In this document: in pieces, positions 23,301-35,300 of the stretch
Layout of the letters: every line of letters starts with the position of its first letter
Numbering within the stretch: the stretch's first letter is position 1
Origin: Trachythela sp. YZ-2020
Lineage: Eukaryota; Cnidaria; Anthozoa; Malacalcyonacea; Clavulariidae
DNA length: 64,000 nucleotides
Reading direction: 5' to 3'
NCBI GenBank assembly: GCA_016169945.1
Contig: JADLSH010000216.1
Span: 588,501-652,500, forward strand
Position numbers and translations under genes: made by a program
Notes under the pieces: generated by a model
Database searches by the model: none
What the model was told of the DNA's origin: nothing
The model's input: the letters and a program-made list of their open reading frames with translations, nothing else

Positions 23301-26300
23301 CGGCAGGCTGATGAAGCTAAGTTTTCTAGTTCAAGGTTTGTATAAATTACTAACAAATGGCTAAATATTCCCCCGTAACGACCCACGACATTAGCCCATA
23401 GGATTCGTAACATTTTCATGATCAAACTGTACATTTTCTATGATGCAGTTCACCCTCAAACAAGATTTAGCCACCGATGAAGAGTGTTGTATTTAATATG
23501 TCAACACAATATTATAAATTAAAGCTGTGATCAAAGCAATTCCCCAGCTTACACACTGATAGCTACGGTGGCCCATAAGGGACACTGCAAACGCAAGGAA
23601 CTTTTTTTTTAAATGTAATAGTATTTTTCATAAACTCAAGTTAATATTTCATTTTATATTACTCCACTTTTTATTTTGAAAACTCAAGTTATTTTTATAA
23701 ACTCAGGTTTTTAATTTTGAAAACTCAAGTTATATTTTCATAAACTCAGGATTTTTTATTTTGAAAACTCAAGGTTTTATTTCATAAACTCAGGTTTTTT
23801 ATTTTGAAAACTCAAGGTTTTTTTTCATAAACTCAGGTTTTTTATTTTGAAAACTCAAGGTTTTTTTTCATAAACTCAGGTTTTTTATTTTGAAAACTCA
23901 CGTTCTTTTTTCATAAACTCAAGATTTTTATAAACTCAACTTTTCTGTTTTGAAAACTCAAACTACGCGCTCATTTAGTTGTAGTACTGGCGCTGTGGCG
24001 CATGTATATATTTCAAGATGGCGGTCGCGATGCAAGCTAGCGGTAGCGGTGAGGAAAACCCTATACAACAAGTAAGTTTGCTTTACTATATTATTTGTAT
24101 CATATTTATAATTTTATAAGCCAATCAAAGATCTTTTTTTCTAAATTGGTAGCATCGTGGAAGGATATTTAACAACTAAATGACCAAGTGCAGCAAATGG
24201 TACTATAATCGACAGAGTTTTGGCAAACTTATTCACTGATTTTTTAAAACGTGGTTAGGGCAAAAATTCAATCAAGTGATTCACTGACTCAAGTAAACAA
24301 CGCCGCAGTCAGTTATATTGTTTGTATAGACGACATTTGCAAATCTGTTTACTTTAGGCTAATAGTATTAAAACTGTCGCGGTTTATATTGCAGAAAAGA
24401 GAGTGCTCTAGTGAGCATTGTCATTGATAACATAATATTAACAGTCAGTAATGATCTCACGTCTGAAAGTTAAGATTTTATAATGAACAGAATGAGATTT
24501 ACATAATACTGATAATAGTCACATGGTCATAGTATACTGGTATATACAAATTTTATAAAAACTAGCATTACAGAGATAGTTTTTAATATGAAAATATTAC
24601 TATTTTCGTGTAGACTATGGATAATAATGATCTGAATATGAATAAATAGTGTGAATTATGATAGTGGCTATTTATACTTAGCCAGGCAGTGTTTCCACAG
24701 TTACTGTAAGGCAATTTCCTGTTCGAAGGAGGAAAATTCGGAATATAAAATTTTTCCCAAATCAACTTTTGGCATTTTGCTACCATTAAAATTTCTCGCT
24801 CCTAATTTTATTATTGGCTGGTCAGCTTGTCTGCCTCTACGCTTTAGCAACAATTTACAGGGATTGCTAGAAAATTGGCTTCATGCATGCAATAGTTCCC
24901 TAATTAAAACAGCGTCTAGTCTGGCGGTTAAGTGTAAGAATTGTTCATTTTGTGATAGAAGCACCATATTTGCAGGAAGTATAGACTTTGATATGACAAT
25001 AACTTTTAGATATGGAGGCATCTGAAAAATTAAAGTCGCCGGCCTAAAATTTGGGTTCTTTTTCATTTTCCTCATTAAACTCCTATACTTGTAAAACCGT
25101 GAAATTCCAAGTTCATTTAAAGCAATAATGACTTACATCATTGGAAAGCTTGCAAAAAACTATATATAGGTCACTTAAGCGGTTACCTTTATTTTCCCAA
25201 CCGATTTCGAGTTATTGCTGTTCCAAAATGGAAAAAATGCCACGAAATCGCGCGAAAAGCCTGGGTACTAGCTTGAAAATGCGTATTTAACAGCTCGTAA
25301 CTCAAGAAGGATTTGAAAAATCATGGTAACCACTTACATGTCTTAATATAACTTTTTGTAAGCTTTCTGATTCTGTAATCACTTTTGCTATAAGTGAACT
25401 TGCAATTTTATATTTTTCGACAATATAGGAGTTTAATGAGGAAAATGAAAAAGAACCCAAATTTTAGGCCGGCGACTTTAATTTTTCAGATGCCTCCATA
25501 TCTAAAAGTTATTGTCATATCAAAGTCTATACTTCCTGCAAATATGGTGCTTTTATCACAAAATGAACAATTCCAGCTAAATTTCGCTCTTAACCGCCTC
25601 ACTACTAGCCTTTTTTTATCAAATGCACTTTGCACTATCCTTGGGAGTTGGGATATCTGCGAATGCAGATATGTTGTTATTAAGTTCGTAAGCGTAACTT
25701 TAGAAGTAAGTATAACTGTTATTAAACATCTCCGAACGCCAGAGCGCATGTCGACTCCTACAGAGCTACAGGATACATTTCGCACATTTTTAGACGAAGA
25801 CGCATTGGCAAAAGACTTGGTTTATTTATTTAAAACTTCGAGGCTTAATTAGCAATGTACAGACACTCCAAGTCTCACGCATCTCGCGTGAGACTCACGC
25901 ATTTAGGACTCATTTCACGCACGCTCGTGAGAATCTCCTGGGAGCGAGAATGTGACAAAAAATTTCTCAAAATGCAGGAAATGCCATTTCAGAGACTCTA
26001 GATTAAAAATTTTCCGAGGGGGAATCCGGACCCCCTAAAAATCTTGCGCCTACGGCGCAGTCGGTGATCATCTATAGGCGTCGGTAATACACTCATTGGA
26101 ACAATGCCACCTTGGAGTGCCTGAATGTAAACAAATTACGGAATCTGCGATTGTAAATCTGTAGCGCGTATATTATACAATTTTTATATCGGCTATCGCT
26201 ATCCAATCATGTAGTCCACAATCAGTATAAAAATACTGTTCTGGTAGTATATATTTACATGTCATAATTCATGAAGTGTTGTAGTTATAGTTGATTTATA

Positions 26301-29300
26301 GTGGAGGAAAACGGCAAGGTCGACTGTTTGCAATAACAGCAGAAGATATTATACACATGCTTCTATTATATAGTATATAGTATATAGGACTCTCTGTGGT
26401 CTATAGGTATGAAACGTTGCTAAAATAATAAAATATGAATTAGTATGACTGTGACGCGTGCCCGAATCGGTTATAAACGGTATATCTATACTCTCTGATC
26501 TATACTTTTATACCGTTTTGATGTATTTATACTTTTATATTGTTTTGATGAAAACAAAATTGCTTTTGCACAATTAATATATAGTATTGCAAAAGTTATA
26601 AATATAAAGAAAATCTGAACGTAATTGTATGCCTTTACTCGTTTGTAAACCGGTAATACCTATTTGTAGAAAGCGAGAACAAACTAAACAGTCTTTCCGC
26701 CTACAAAAGAACAAAACTTCCGTTTTAAAAGAAATTTTCTTTTTCGAAAAATTTCCATGGAATTTTTCAGTTTTGAAGAATAGAAATGAAATAGTTAAAA
26801 TATATAATAGAAAATTCAAAAACTCATTAATAATTCATAAGGAAATGAACCAATCACATCGAGAAAATAGGTCACAAGCATACATCTTTAAAACCGGTAA
26901 TACACCATCAACCTCATCAGTATTCTTTATATAAAAAAACTCACCCTTATTAGTATTCTTTATATAAAGAATACTAATAAGGGTGAGCATTTTTATATAA
27001 AGAATACTAATGACGCTAAAGAAAACAGTCTAATATGAACAAAACATTTTATTAGGAAAAATTGAATAACACAACAATCTTTACTGAACTCAACTCTACT
27101 TTACTTGCTAATAAAATTAATAGTACAATTGTTGAACACAGATCTTGTAAACGATTCGCTGACCGTATTACTATCACTACCCATTGGGCGATCGCCAGGA
27201 ATTGGAATGTTACACAGTATATCATGTGGAATATCAAAGTCAAAATCATCCAAAAGAAAATCTGATTCTTTCGCATCCTCACTTGGCATTTCCTCATTTG
27301 GCAATCCCCTCATAATTCGCTTGTCTCATTTCAGCATCCAAGGATCAAGGCCCTTCTAAACGTAGCAAATCTAAAAATATATATTAAAGAAATGTTAGCT
27401 CAATTTTGTATTGAACGCAATCAATTACATTAATCACTTTATACCTCTTGTCTTTCTTGTCCAAGATCGCAATTGCACTAACTCCATTGCAGTCGCATAA
27501 TGAATGGCGCTGAATCCCACAACAAATACTATAGAGCGTTCTAGGAGGATAACATTCTCCGTCCTCTTTACACACCTCCATAACAAACTTCGTTAATCAG
27601 AAATTGAGTGTCTCTGCCGACATGCTACACAAGTTGACATCCAAGTCTTGAATTACTGAAGTATCCACAGCTGAATTGCTTTGTTCGTTTGAAGCTTTCT
27701 TATTTAACCTTGTTGCCTGCCACTCCGAGAAGATCTTCATAGACCATTTATTAACGCTACGGGTTGACTTAGGGACAGCATTTTCGAGCATTTGCTTCTC
27801 CTCTTCGCCACTTTTAGGCTTCCTAAACGTTCGCGTCGACGCCATACCATAGGCTAAAAACGCCCGAAAATCGTATTCCCACCTACTTCCTTGAATAAAC
27901 ATTTAACATATGCCCCACTTAGTTCTGCCTGATCGCTCGTGAAACAAACAAATGCGCTTACGATGCCGATTATACCCAAACAAGAAGCAAATTCTCCTTA
28001 CATAACACAATACATGTATATACATGCTTCAAATATTTACCATGATTGCTCCCACATGGACAATCGTTTTTGAAGCCGTTTAATAAACTCGCGAGACGTG
28101 TTTTATCAGGTCTAAAACCACTCGCGCTGCGCGCTCGTGGTTTTAAACCTGATAAAACACTTTCGCTCGTTTATTAAACAGTACTTAAATTATGGTTTAT
28201 CCATAGCTTCTTGAAACGTTGCACTATCCTTAGGATCTCTGAGTTTTGGAACGGTACATGTTTATGTTTGAAAAGAGAATTTGCACTGAGGAAAGTGTGC
28301 ACGGTAAAACTACGATATTACCTAACAATATTCAGTTAAAATAGGGTGAACTTAGGCTAGTTTCTGGCCTTCCCATTTACGGGCGAACTAATGCGCACTA
28401 GAAGGCCTAGCACATTTCGCAAATCCTTAACACCTGATTCCAGGCTATTCCAACATGGCATTCGAAAAAATTAGATATCAATGAAAGCAGATTCATTTAT
28501 ATTGTATATATTGTATGGTAACTTATAATTTAAATGTATTTGACCATTCTATTTCTCATTCATAGGAGGGCAAAAACGGTTTCTAGAAGGGCAAATTTGC
28601 GAACTGTGTTAGGCCTTCTCGCTTCCAACCACTCCCCAGGCTTCCTACTCAAGCGCACCAAGTGAAAGCGGAAGTGATAAGCCAGAAAGATTGAGCAAAT
28701 TTTACTTAATTAACGCGTTACTGTTTGCTTCATTAAGATATTTCCATTAAATTACACATACTAATACTTATATTTTATTATATACTAATACTTATACTTA
28801 AATTATACATACATAAAATATTGCTCATTACAGGTTGCAAAGTTTTTAAGAGAAGCCATTAAAGCAGATGAAATGGTTATAAGTAGATTTCAGAATGAAA
28901 AGGTGATCAGATAATCATCAACCTACTTAGTTTGTCAATATAGAGTGACTCAGAGTCAACTATTCCAACCCACAAAATCTCCAAAGAAGATGCAGTAATA
29001 ACCTTACGGTCTGAGCTACATTGTAAATAAATGCTTTGTGGAGTCTAGAACCAAATCCTTTTCTTGTCTTGTATTGTCATATATTTCTTATTGCAATGCA
29101 CTCTTAGAAACATGCCATAACTTTCTTCACTGTTTCTATGCTTTGACCTTTTTATCAAGTAATTTTAGGTCTGATAATTGTATACAACGAATATATATAC
29201 ACTTACAGGTTGACAAAGCTGCTATAGCACTCATGACAGATAAAGATCTCATTGAAATGGGTATCGACGCCAAAGGTGACCGAGTTAAACTTAAGGCATT

Positions 29301-32300
29301 TTCTCAGTCAGGAAATCGATGTAATGAAGACGAGAGAGCCATGAAAAAAAGAAAATTGAAAGAAATCCTGGAAGCTGGAAAAATACTTCGATTGCCGGCA
29401 TCAGCTCCAAAAAGAAAACAGCAAAATACACCCACGCCTGGAAGAAGGCCAACTTTAAAATTTGAAATTCGGTGGAAGCATTGTAATAAGGATGTTGGCT
29501 ATAAAATGAAAAGGGCTGAGCAAGGAGGGGGAGTTCGATCTGTGCATATGAGAAAAGGTGCATCTGCGCAGGAATGCCTGGAAGAGTTGAAAAGAGTATT
29601 CTTCCCAGATGATGAAACCAGAAGCAACGAAGACCTCGAATTCGAATTAGCTGATTTCCAGTGTAAAACAATTGACTTACGAGAAACGTTTTCTCCTGAA
29701 GACTATAAAAGTCGGTTTAATTTGCATAACCCCTAGGCTGTTCCTTCTTACGAAAGAACGAGACTTTGTAAAGTCGTCAGAAGAATCTGACGAAGAGCTA
29801 ATGAGACCAGTATTTTCTCCCGTAGCCGTTGAGGGAAACGAAAGTTTAGAAGACGAAATGCATGTTTCAGCAACAGATTTAGCCGCGTCTCCAATAAACG
29901 ACACAGTTGTACAGTCATCAGTGCACAATATGTCTGCGTTAATCGGCACCAGTGAAGAGCGCCGGAATCTGGTGGATGAGATGATGGCGGATTATAATGC
30001 ATCTCTGAACGCTGACAGAGAAAAGGAATTGCAATCAGCACTAGAAAAATGCCGAAAAGAAGCACTTCGGAAAAGTCGAGAAACTCGTGTGGCAAATGAA
30101 CCAAGTGAAGGCGCTCCATCTGTCACAGTTTCCGTTCGCCATCCAAGTTTTGGGATCATTAAAAGGCGTTTTACACCTGATTGTCATGTTAGATCAGTTT
30201 ATGATTGGGTGGGTTCTCTAGCCACCACACCAGAAGACTTTTCACTATCTCTATCGCATCCTCGAATAAAAGTTCATCCAAACGAGAACATTTCCTTGGT
30301 CTCCTCCTCAGTACTCCATATGTCTGAAGAAGATCAGTATCTTATTCCTGAGGAAGCAATAGTTGACGAAAGTAAAACGCAAGAAGAAGCTGCCTCTATG
30401 CCATACCAACAAAATATTGAGGACAACCAGCAAGATAACCAGCCAACTGATGACATCCATATTATAGAAGATATTTCATCGATCCCTCCAGGACAACTCT
30501 TGGAAGAAGATGAAGATATCTTTATATTGAACAGGAACCCAAGTAGGATGTTTATTAGTTTAACTGACAAGCGCAAGAGTGCAGCGGAAAACCCGAATAC
30601 AGAAGAATGCAAGATCTATGAAGTTGACCGCCACAGTTGCTTTGAGAATCTGCTATCACTATACAGAGATGAATCGATCACGAAACAAAATATTTCATTA
30701 CGTTTCAAAGATGAGGATGCTTCTGGCGATGGCGTTTCTCGGGAAGTATACTCCGTATTTTGGGACAGTTATGTAACAACTGTGGGAAATTGGGTGAGAT
30801 TGATGGATAGAGTGTGAGCGTGCGGGATAGTGAGTTCGAATGGGGAAAATGAGGGATGTGAGAGGACAAAGGGAGAGAGAGAAAACAAAATGGCGGCAAA
30901 AGCGAGAGATTTAGTGGAGATTATTTAAAGCGTATATTTGGAAGTTTTTAGTAAATAAAGAGTAAATAACCCATCGTGGGTCTCTTTGTCGTGTTCCTAA
31001 AGCCTTTTACGACATAGTGGCACCTCCGACGCGAAATTAACCCGTGATTTTAAGCGAAAACAACGTGAAATTTATTGTGAAATTGTGAAAATATGGCGAC
31101 CTATGATGGGCAATTAAAATCAATCGAGACAAAGATCAAATTACTCAAGTTAACCAATGAAGAAACAAATGGAATAATCGAGAAAGGTCATGTACCATCG
31201 CTGGAAAGGCAACAAAAGGTATTAAAAACAAAGCTGGAAGAAGTGTATAGTTTGAAAGTTGAAATGAAAGAGCTCAAATTTCAAAAGGATGAGGATGAAG
31301 GTGAAATACGTGAGTGGAGTGCGAGTATCGATACCCAATTGGTGATGTTCGAAGAAAATATAACAAAGCTCGAAAGTGTGATCAAGGAACTGAACCAAGA
31401 AACCCTGAAGCAAACGAAACAAGACGAGGAAGACCTTATTCAGCAAATGAAACATAAACAATTCGAAAAGGAGATGCAATTCGAGGAAGAAAAATTTCAG
31501 CGACGAATGGTGTATGAAAAGAAAATCGAAGAAGCACGCCAAGGTCAACTTAATACAAAAGAGAAGCCAAAGTCAAGTTCAAAGCTCCCAAAACTTGTCA
31601 TTTCAAAATTCAATGGAGAACTCACTGATTGGCTAAGATTCTGGAACCAATTCCAAGCGGAGATAGAAGCAGCAGAAATACCTGTCGTGACAAAGTTTTC
31701 ATACCTGAAAGAGCTTCTTGAAGCGAAAGTTCGAGTCTGTGTTGATGGTTTACCCTTGACCTCTGAGGGGTATGAACGTGCAAAAAATATTCTGAAGACC
31801 AAATATGGGAAGGACAGTGAAATAATTAATGCCTACGTCCAGAACATATTACTGTTACCTCAAATCCAAGGCTCTAATCCCACAGAGATACATCAGTTTT
31901 ATGAAAAGCTTGTAACCAATGTACAATCGCTCGAAACACTTGGAAAGTTGAAAGAGATAACAGGCTATGTACGAATGACCATCGACAAATTAGGAGGAAT
32001 TCGGGGAGACCTGGTTAGAACGGATGATGCATGGCAAGAGTGGAAATTCCCAGAACTCATTGAAGCATTAAGACAGTGGACAGTGAGAAATCCAATCAAT
32101 AATGATGAAAAGAATAGTGAAAGGAACCCAAGGAAATCGAAGAGCTTCCAAACTGAACAGCGAGAATCTAAACCACGCCCATGCGTATATTGTGAGAAGA
32201 CTAACCATAAGCCAGCCGAGTGCACCAGTGTGGTTACTGTTGCTGACCGCAAGAAAGTCCTTTCAACAAAACAACGTTGCTTTAACTGTACCGGACAAAA

Positions 32301-35300
32301 GCACAAAGCATCAGCATGTCGAAGCCAACTAGGATGTCGTAAGTGCAAGCGAAGGCATCACACCTCGATTTGTGAAAGTCAATCTCCCCTCCTTGTAGCC
32401 ACGGGTGAAAGAGCTGTGACCTATCCTGTTGTTGTGGTAGAAGTGGATGGAATCCGGTGTAGAGCTCTATTGGATACTGGAGCAGGAAGCTCGTACGCTT
32501 CAGCAACCCTTCTTGCCCGTCTGGATAAACCACCCATTCGCAAGGAATATCGAAGAATTGAGATGATGATGCAATCGAGTACTAAAATGATAGAAGTTCA
32601 GATCAAGATCAACAGCTTAGAAGAGAACTTTACTCTCCAGGCTGAAGTGACAAAAGTTGACCGTGATGTACTCCTTTACCTTAACAACCTCAGATACAAG
32701 GAGATGATTTCAAAGCATACCCACCTCAAGGGGATCAACATGCAAGATGAAGATGACAAGCCTGAATTACCTGTGCACCTCATTCTTGGCACAAGCGAAT
32801 ATGCAAGAATCAAGACCGAAACCCGACCCCGGATTGGCAAACCTGGCAAACCTGTTGCAGAGATGACTCGGTTTGGCTGGACCCTTATCTCGCCTGGACA
32901 GGAAGTGGATTTGACAAATATGTTCATGGCGCAAACCTCGACTATGGACTATGAAAACCTGTGCAAACTTGATGTGTTGGGCTTGAAAGATTCACGGGAG
33001 GGAGACCAGCAGAGTGTCTATGACGAGTTTAAAGAGCAGTTGACCAGGCGTCCAGATGGATCATATGAGACCGGACTTCCTTGGAAAGGATGCCACCCAC
33101 ACTTACCTAGTAACGAGATGGGAAGTCTTAAAAGATTGAACAACCTTGTTAAGAAGTTAGAAAAACAACCTGGTATGATGGAGAAGTATAACAATGTTAT
33201 CCAAGATCAGTTATCTCAAGGCATCGTGGAGAAAGTGACGGAGAAGGCTGATGGCAGAGAGTTTTACATCCCCCATAAGGCAGTTGTTCGTGAGACAGCG
33301 GAGTCGACCAAACTTCGCATCGTATATGACGCCTCAGCTCGAGAGAATGAAAAAGCACCCTCCTTAAACGAGTGTCTAGAGACCGGACCAACCTTGCAGA
33401 ACTTACTCTGGAGTGTGTTAGTGAGAAATCGGTTCTTTCCAGTGGCCATTGCGGGTGACCTGAAGCAAGCATTCTTACAGGTATGGATAAAAACTCAAGA
33501 TCGAGATGCAATGAGATTCCATTGGTTTGATGATTTGAAAACAAAACAAGTGGAAACTTTAAGATTTACGCGAGCACTATTTGGGCTGGCTCCTTCCCCC
33601 TTTCTTCTGGGGGGAGTAATTGAACAGCATTTGCAACAGTGTCAAGAAAGATTCCCAGCTGAGGTTGAAGAAATTAAACGAAACCTGTACGTGGATGATC
33701 TCATTGGTGGAGGAAAGACCTCAGGTGAAGCACTGCACTTAAAAGAAACATCGCAAACCATTTTTGGAGAAGCAAACTTTGAGCTTCATAAATGGCATTC
33801 CAATGATCCTGATCTAGAAACAACCAAAACATCCACCCTCGACCAAGACCAAAGTTACGCGAAAGAGCAGCTTGGAGTGAAACGAGATGAAACAAAGCCA
33901 CTAGGCTTACCGTGGGTGAAAACGGAAGATACCATCGCAGTCAAGGTTTCTCAACCGAAAGCCGAGCCAACAAAGAGAGGACTCTTGGGAACTGTTGCAA
34001 GGATCTACGATCCACTCGGACTGGTATCGCCAATTACGCTCAATGGGAAAATGCTTTACCGAGAAGTATGTAACATTCAGAAGTCCTGGGACAAGCAGAT
34101 ACCTTACCCTATTCTAAACCGATGGTTGTGTTGGGAGAAATCTCTACCTGACCACGTCACAGTACCAAGAAGCCTCGTCAAGAATCGTGAGGAAATCAGG
34201 GAAATCCAACTTCATGCCTTCGGGGATGCAAGCGGGAAAGGAGTTTCGACAGCGGTATACGCGGTGGTGCATCAACCTAGTGGAATTAGTCAAGGTCTCG
34301 TAGCCTCAAAGTCCCGCCTAGCAAAGCAGGGTTTGACCATTCCTAGACAAGAGCTGGTATCTGCACACATGAGTACTAATCTGGTACACAACGTGAAAGA
34401 AGCATTAACGGGCTTTCCTGTGACTAACGTGTATGGATGGCTTGATAGCACTGTGGCTCTCTACTGGATAAACGGAAATCAAGCAGTTCGTGAGAAATCG
34501 AGTGAAGAAGATCCAGGAGAAGCAGTATATCCTGTGGAGACATGTGCCTACAGCTGAAAACCCTGCAGATGTAGGAAGTCGTGGGGGATCAATCGAACAG
34601 TTGTCAGAGTATTGGTGGAATGGACCTGCATGGTTGCAGGAACCAGAGAGTTGGCCTCAAAGTATCACCACCAGTCCTACACCAGAAAGCGAATCTGAAG
34701 CCAAAATTGTGAGTGAAGTTCTGGCAGTAGCAGTTCAAGAAGAAGAAGACAAGCTTGATGAAATGATGCAGAAATTTGGGTATTGGAAAGCTGTGCGAAT
34801 AACCGCCTGGGTAGCGAGGTTCCTGATCAATTGCAAGAAGAAGCGTTCAGAACGAACCAATGGTCCGCTAACCGCGAAAGAAACCGCGATACAGGTCGAG
34901 TTTTGGATGAAGCGAGTGCAAGATCGATGTCAAGGGACGAAAGAATTCCTGGAAGATCAACAACGACTGAATCTACAGAAGAACGGCCGAGGACTGTTCG
35001 AATGCCGCGGGCGGATTCAAGGCGATTATCCTGTGTATCTTCCTGAGAAGTCAACGTTCACCGAGAAGTTAGTAATGGACACTCATCAGATGACTCTGCA
35101 TGGGGGAGTTGGACTTGTTATGACCGCAATCAGAAAGGATTACTGGATTCCACGCCTGCGAAGCCTATCAAAACGTGTGATTAGGAGTTGCTATGGTTGC
35201 AAACGGCATCAAGCGACCGCGTTTGCCCAACCACCTGTTGGAAACCTACCAAGAGATCGAACTGAAGGATCGTGGCCATTCCAAGTTATCGGTATTGACT

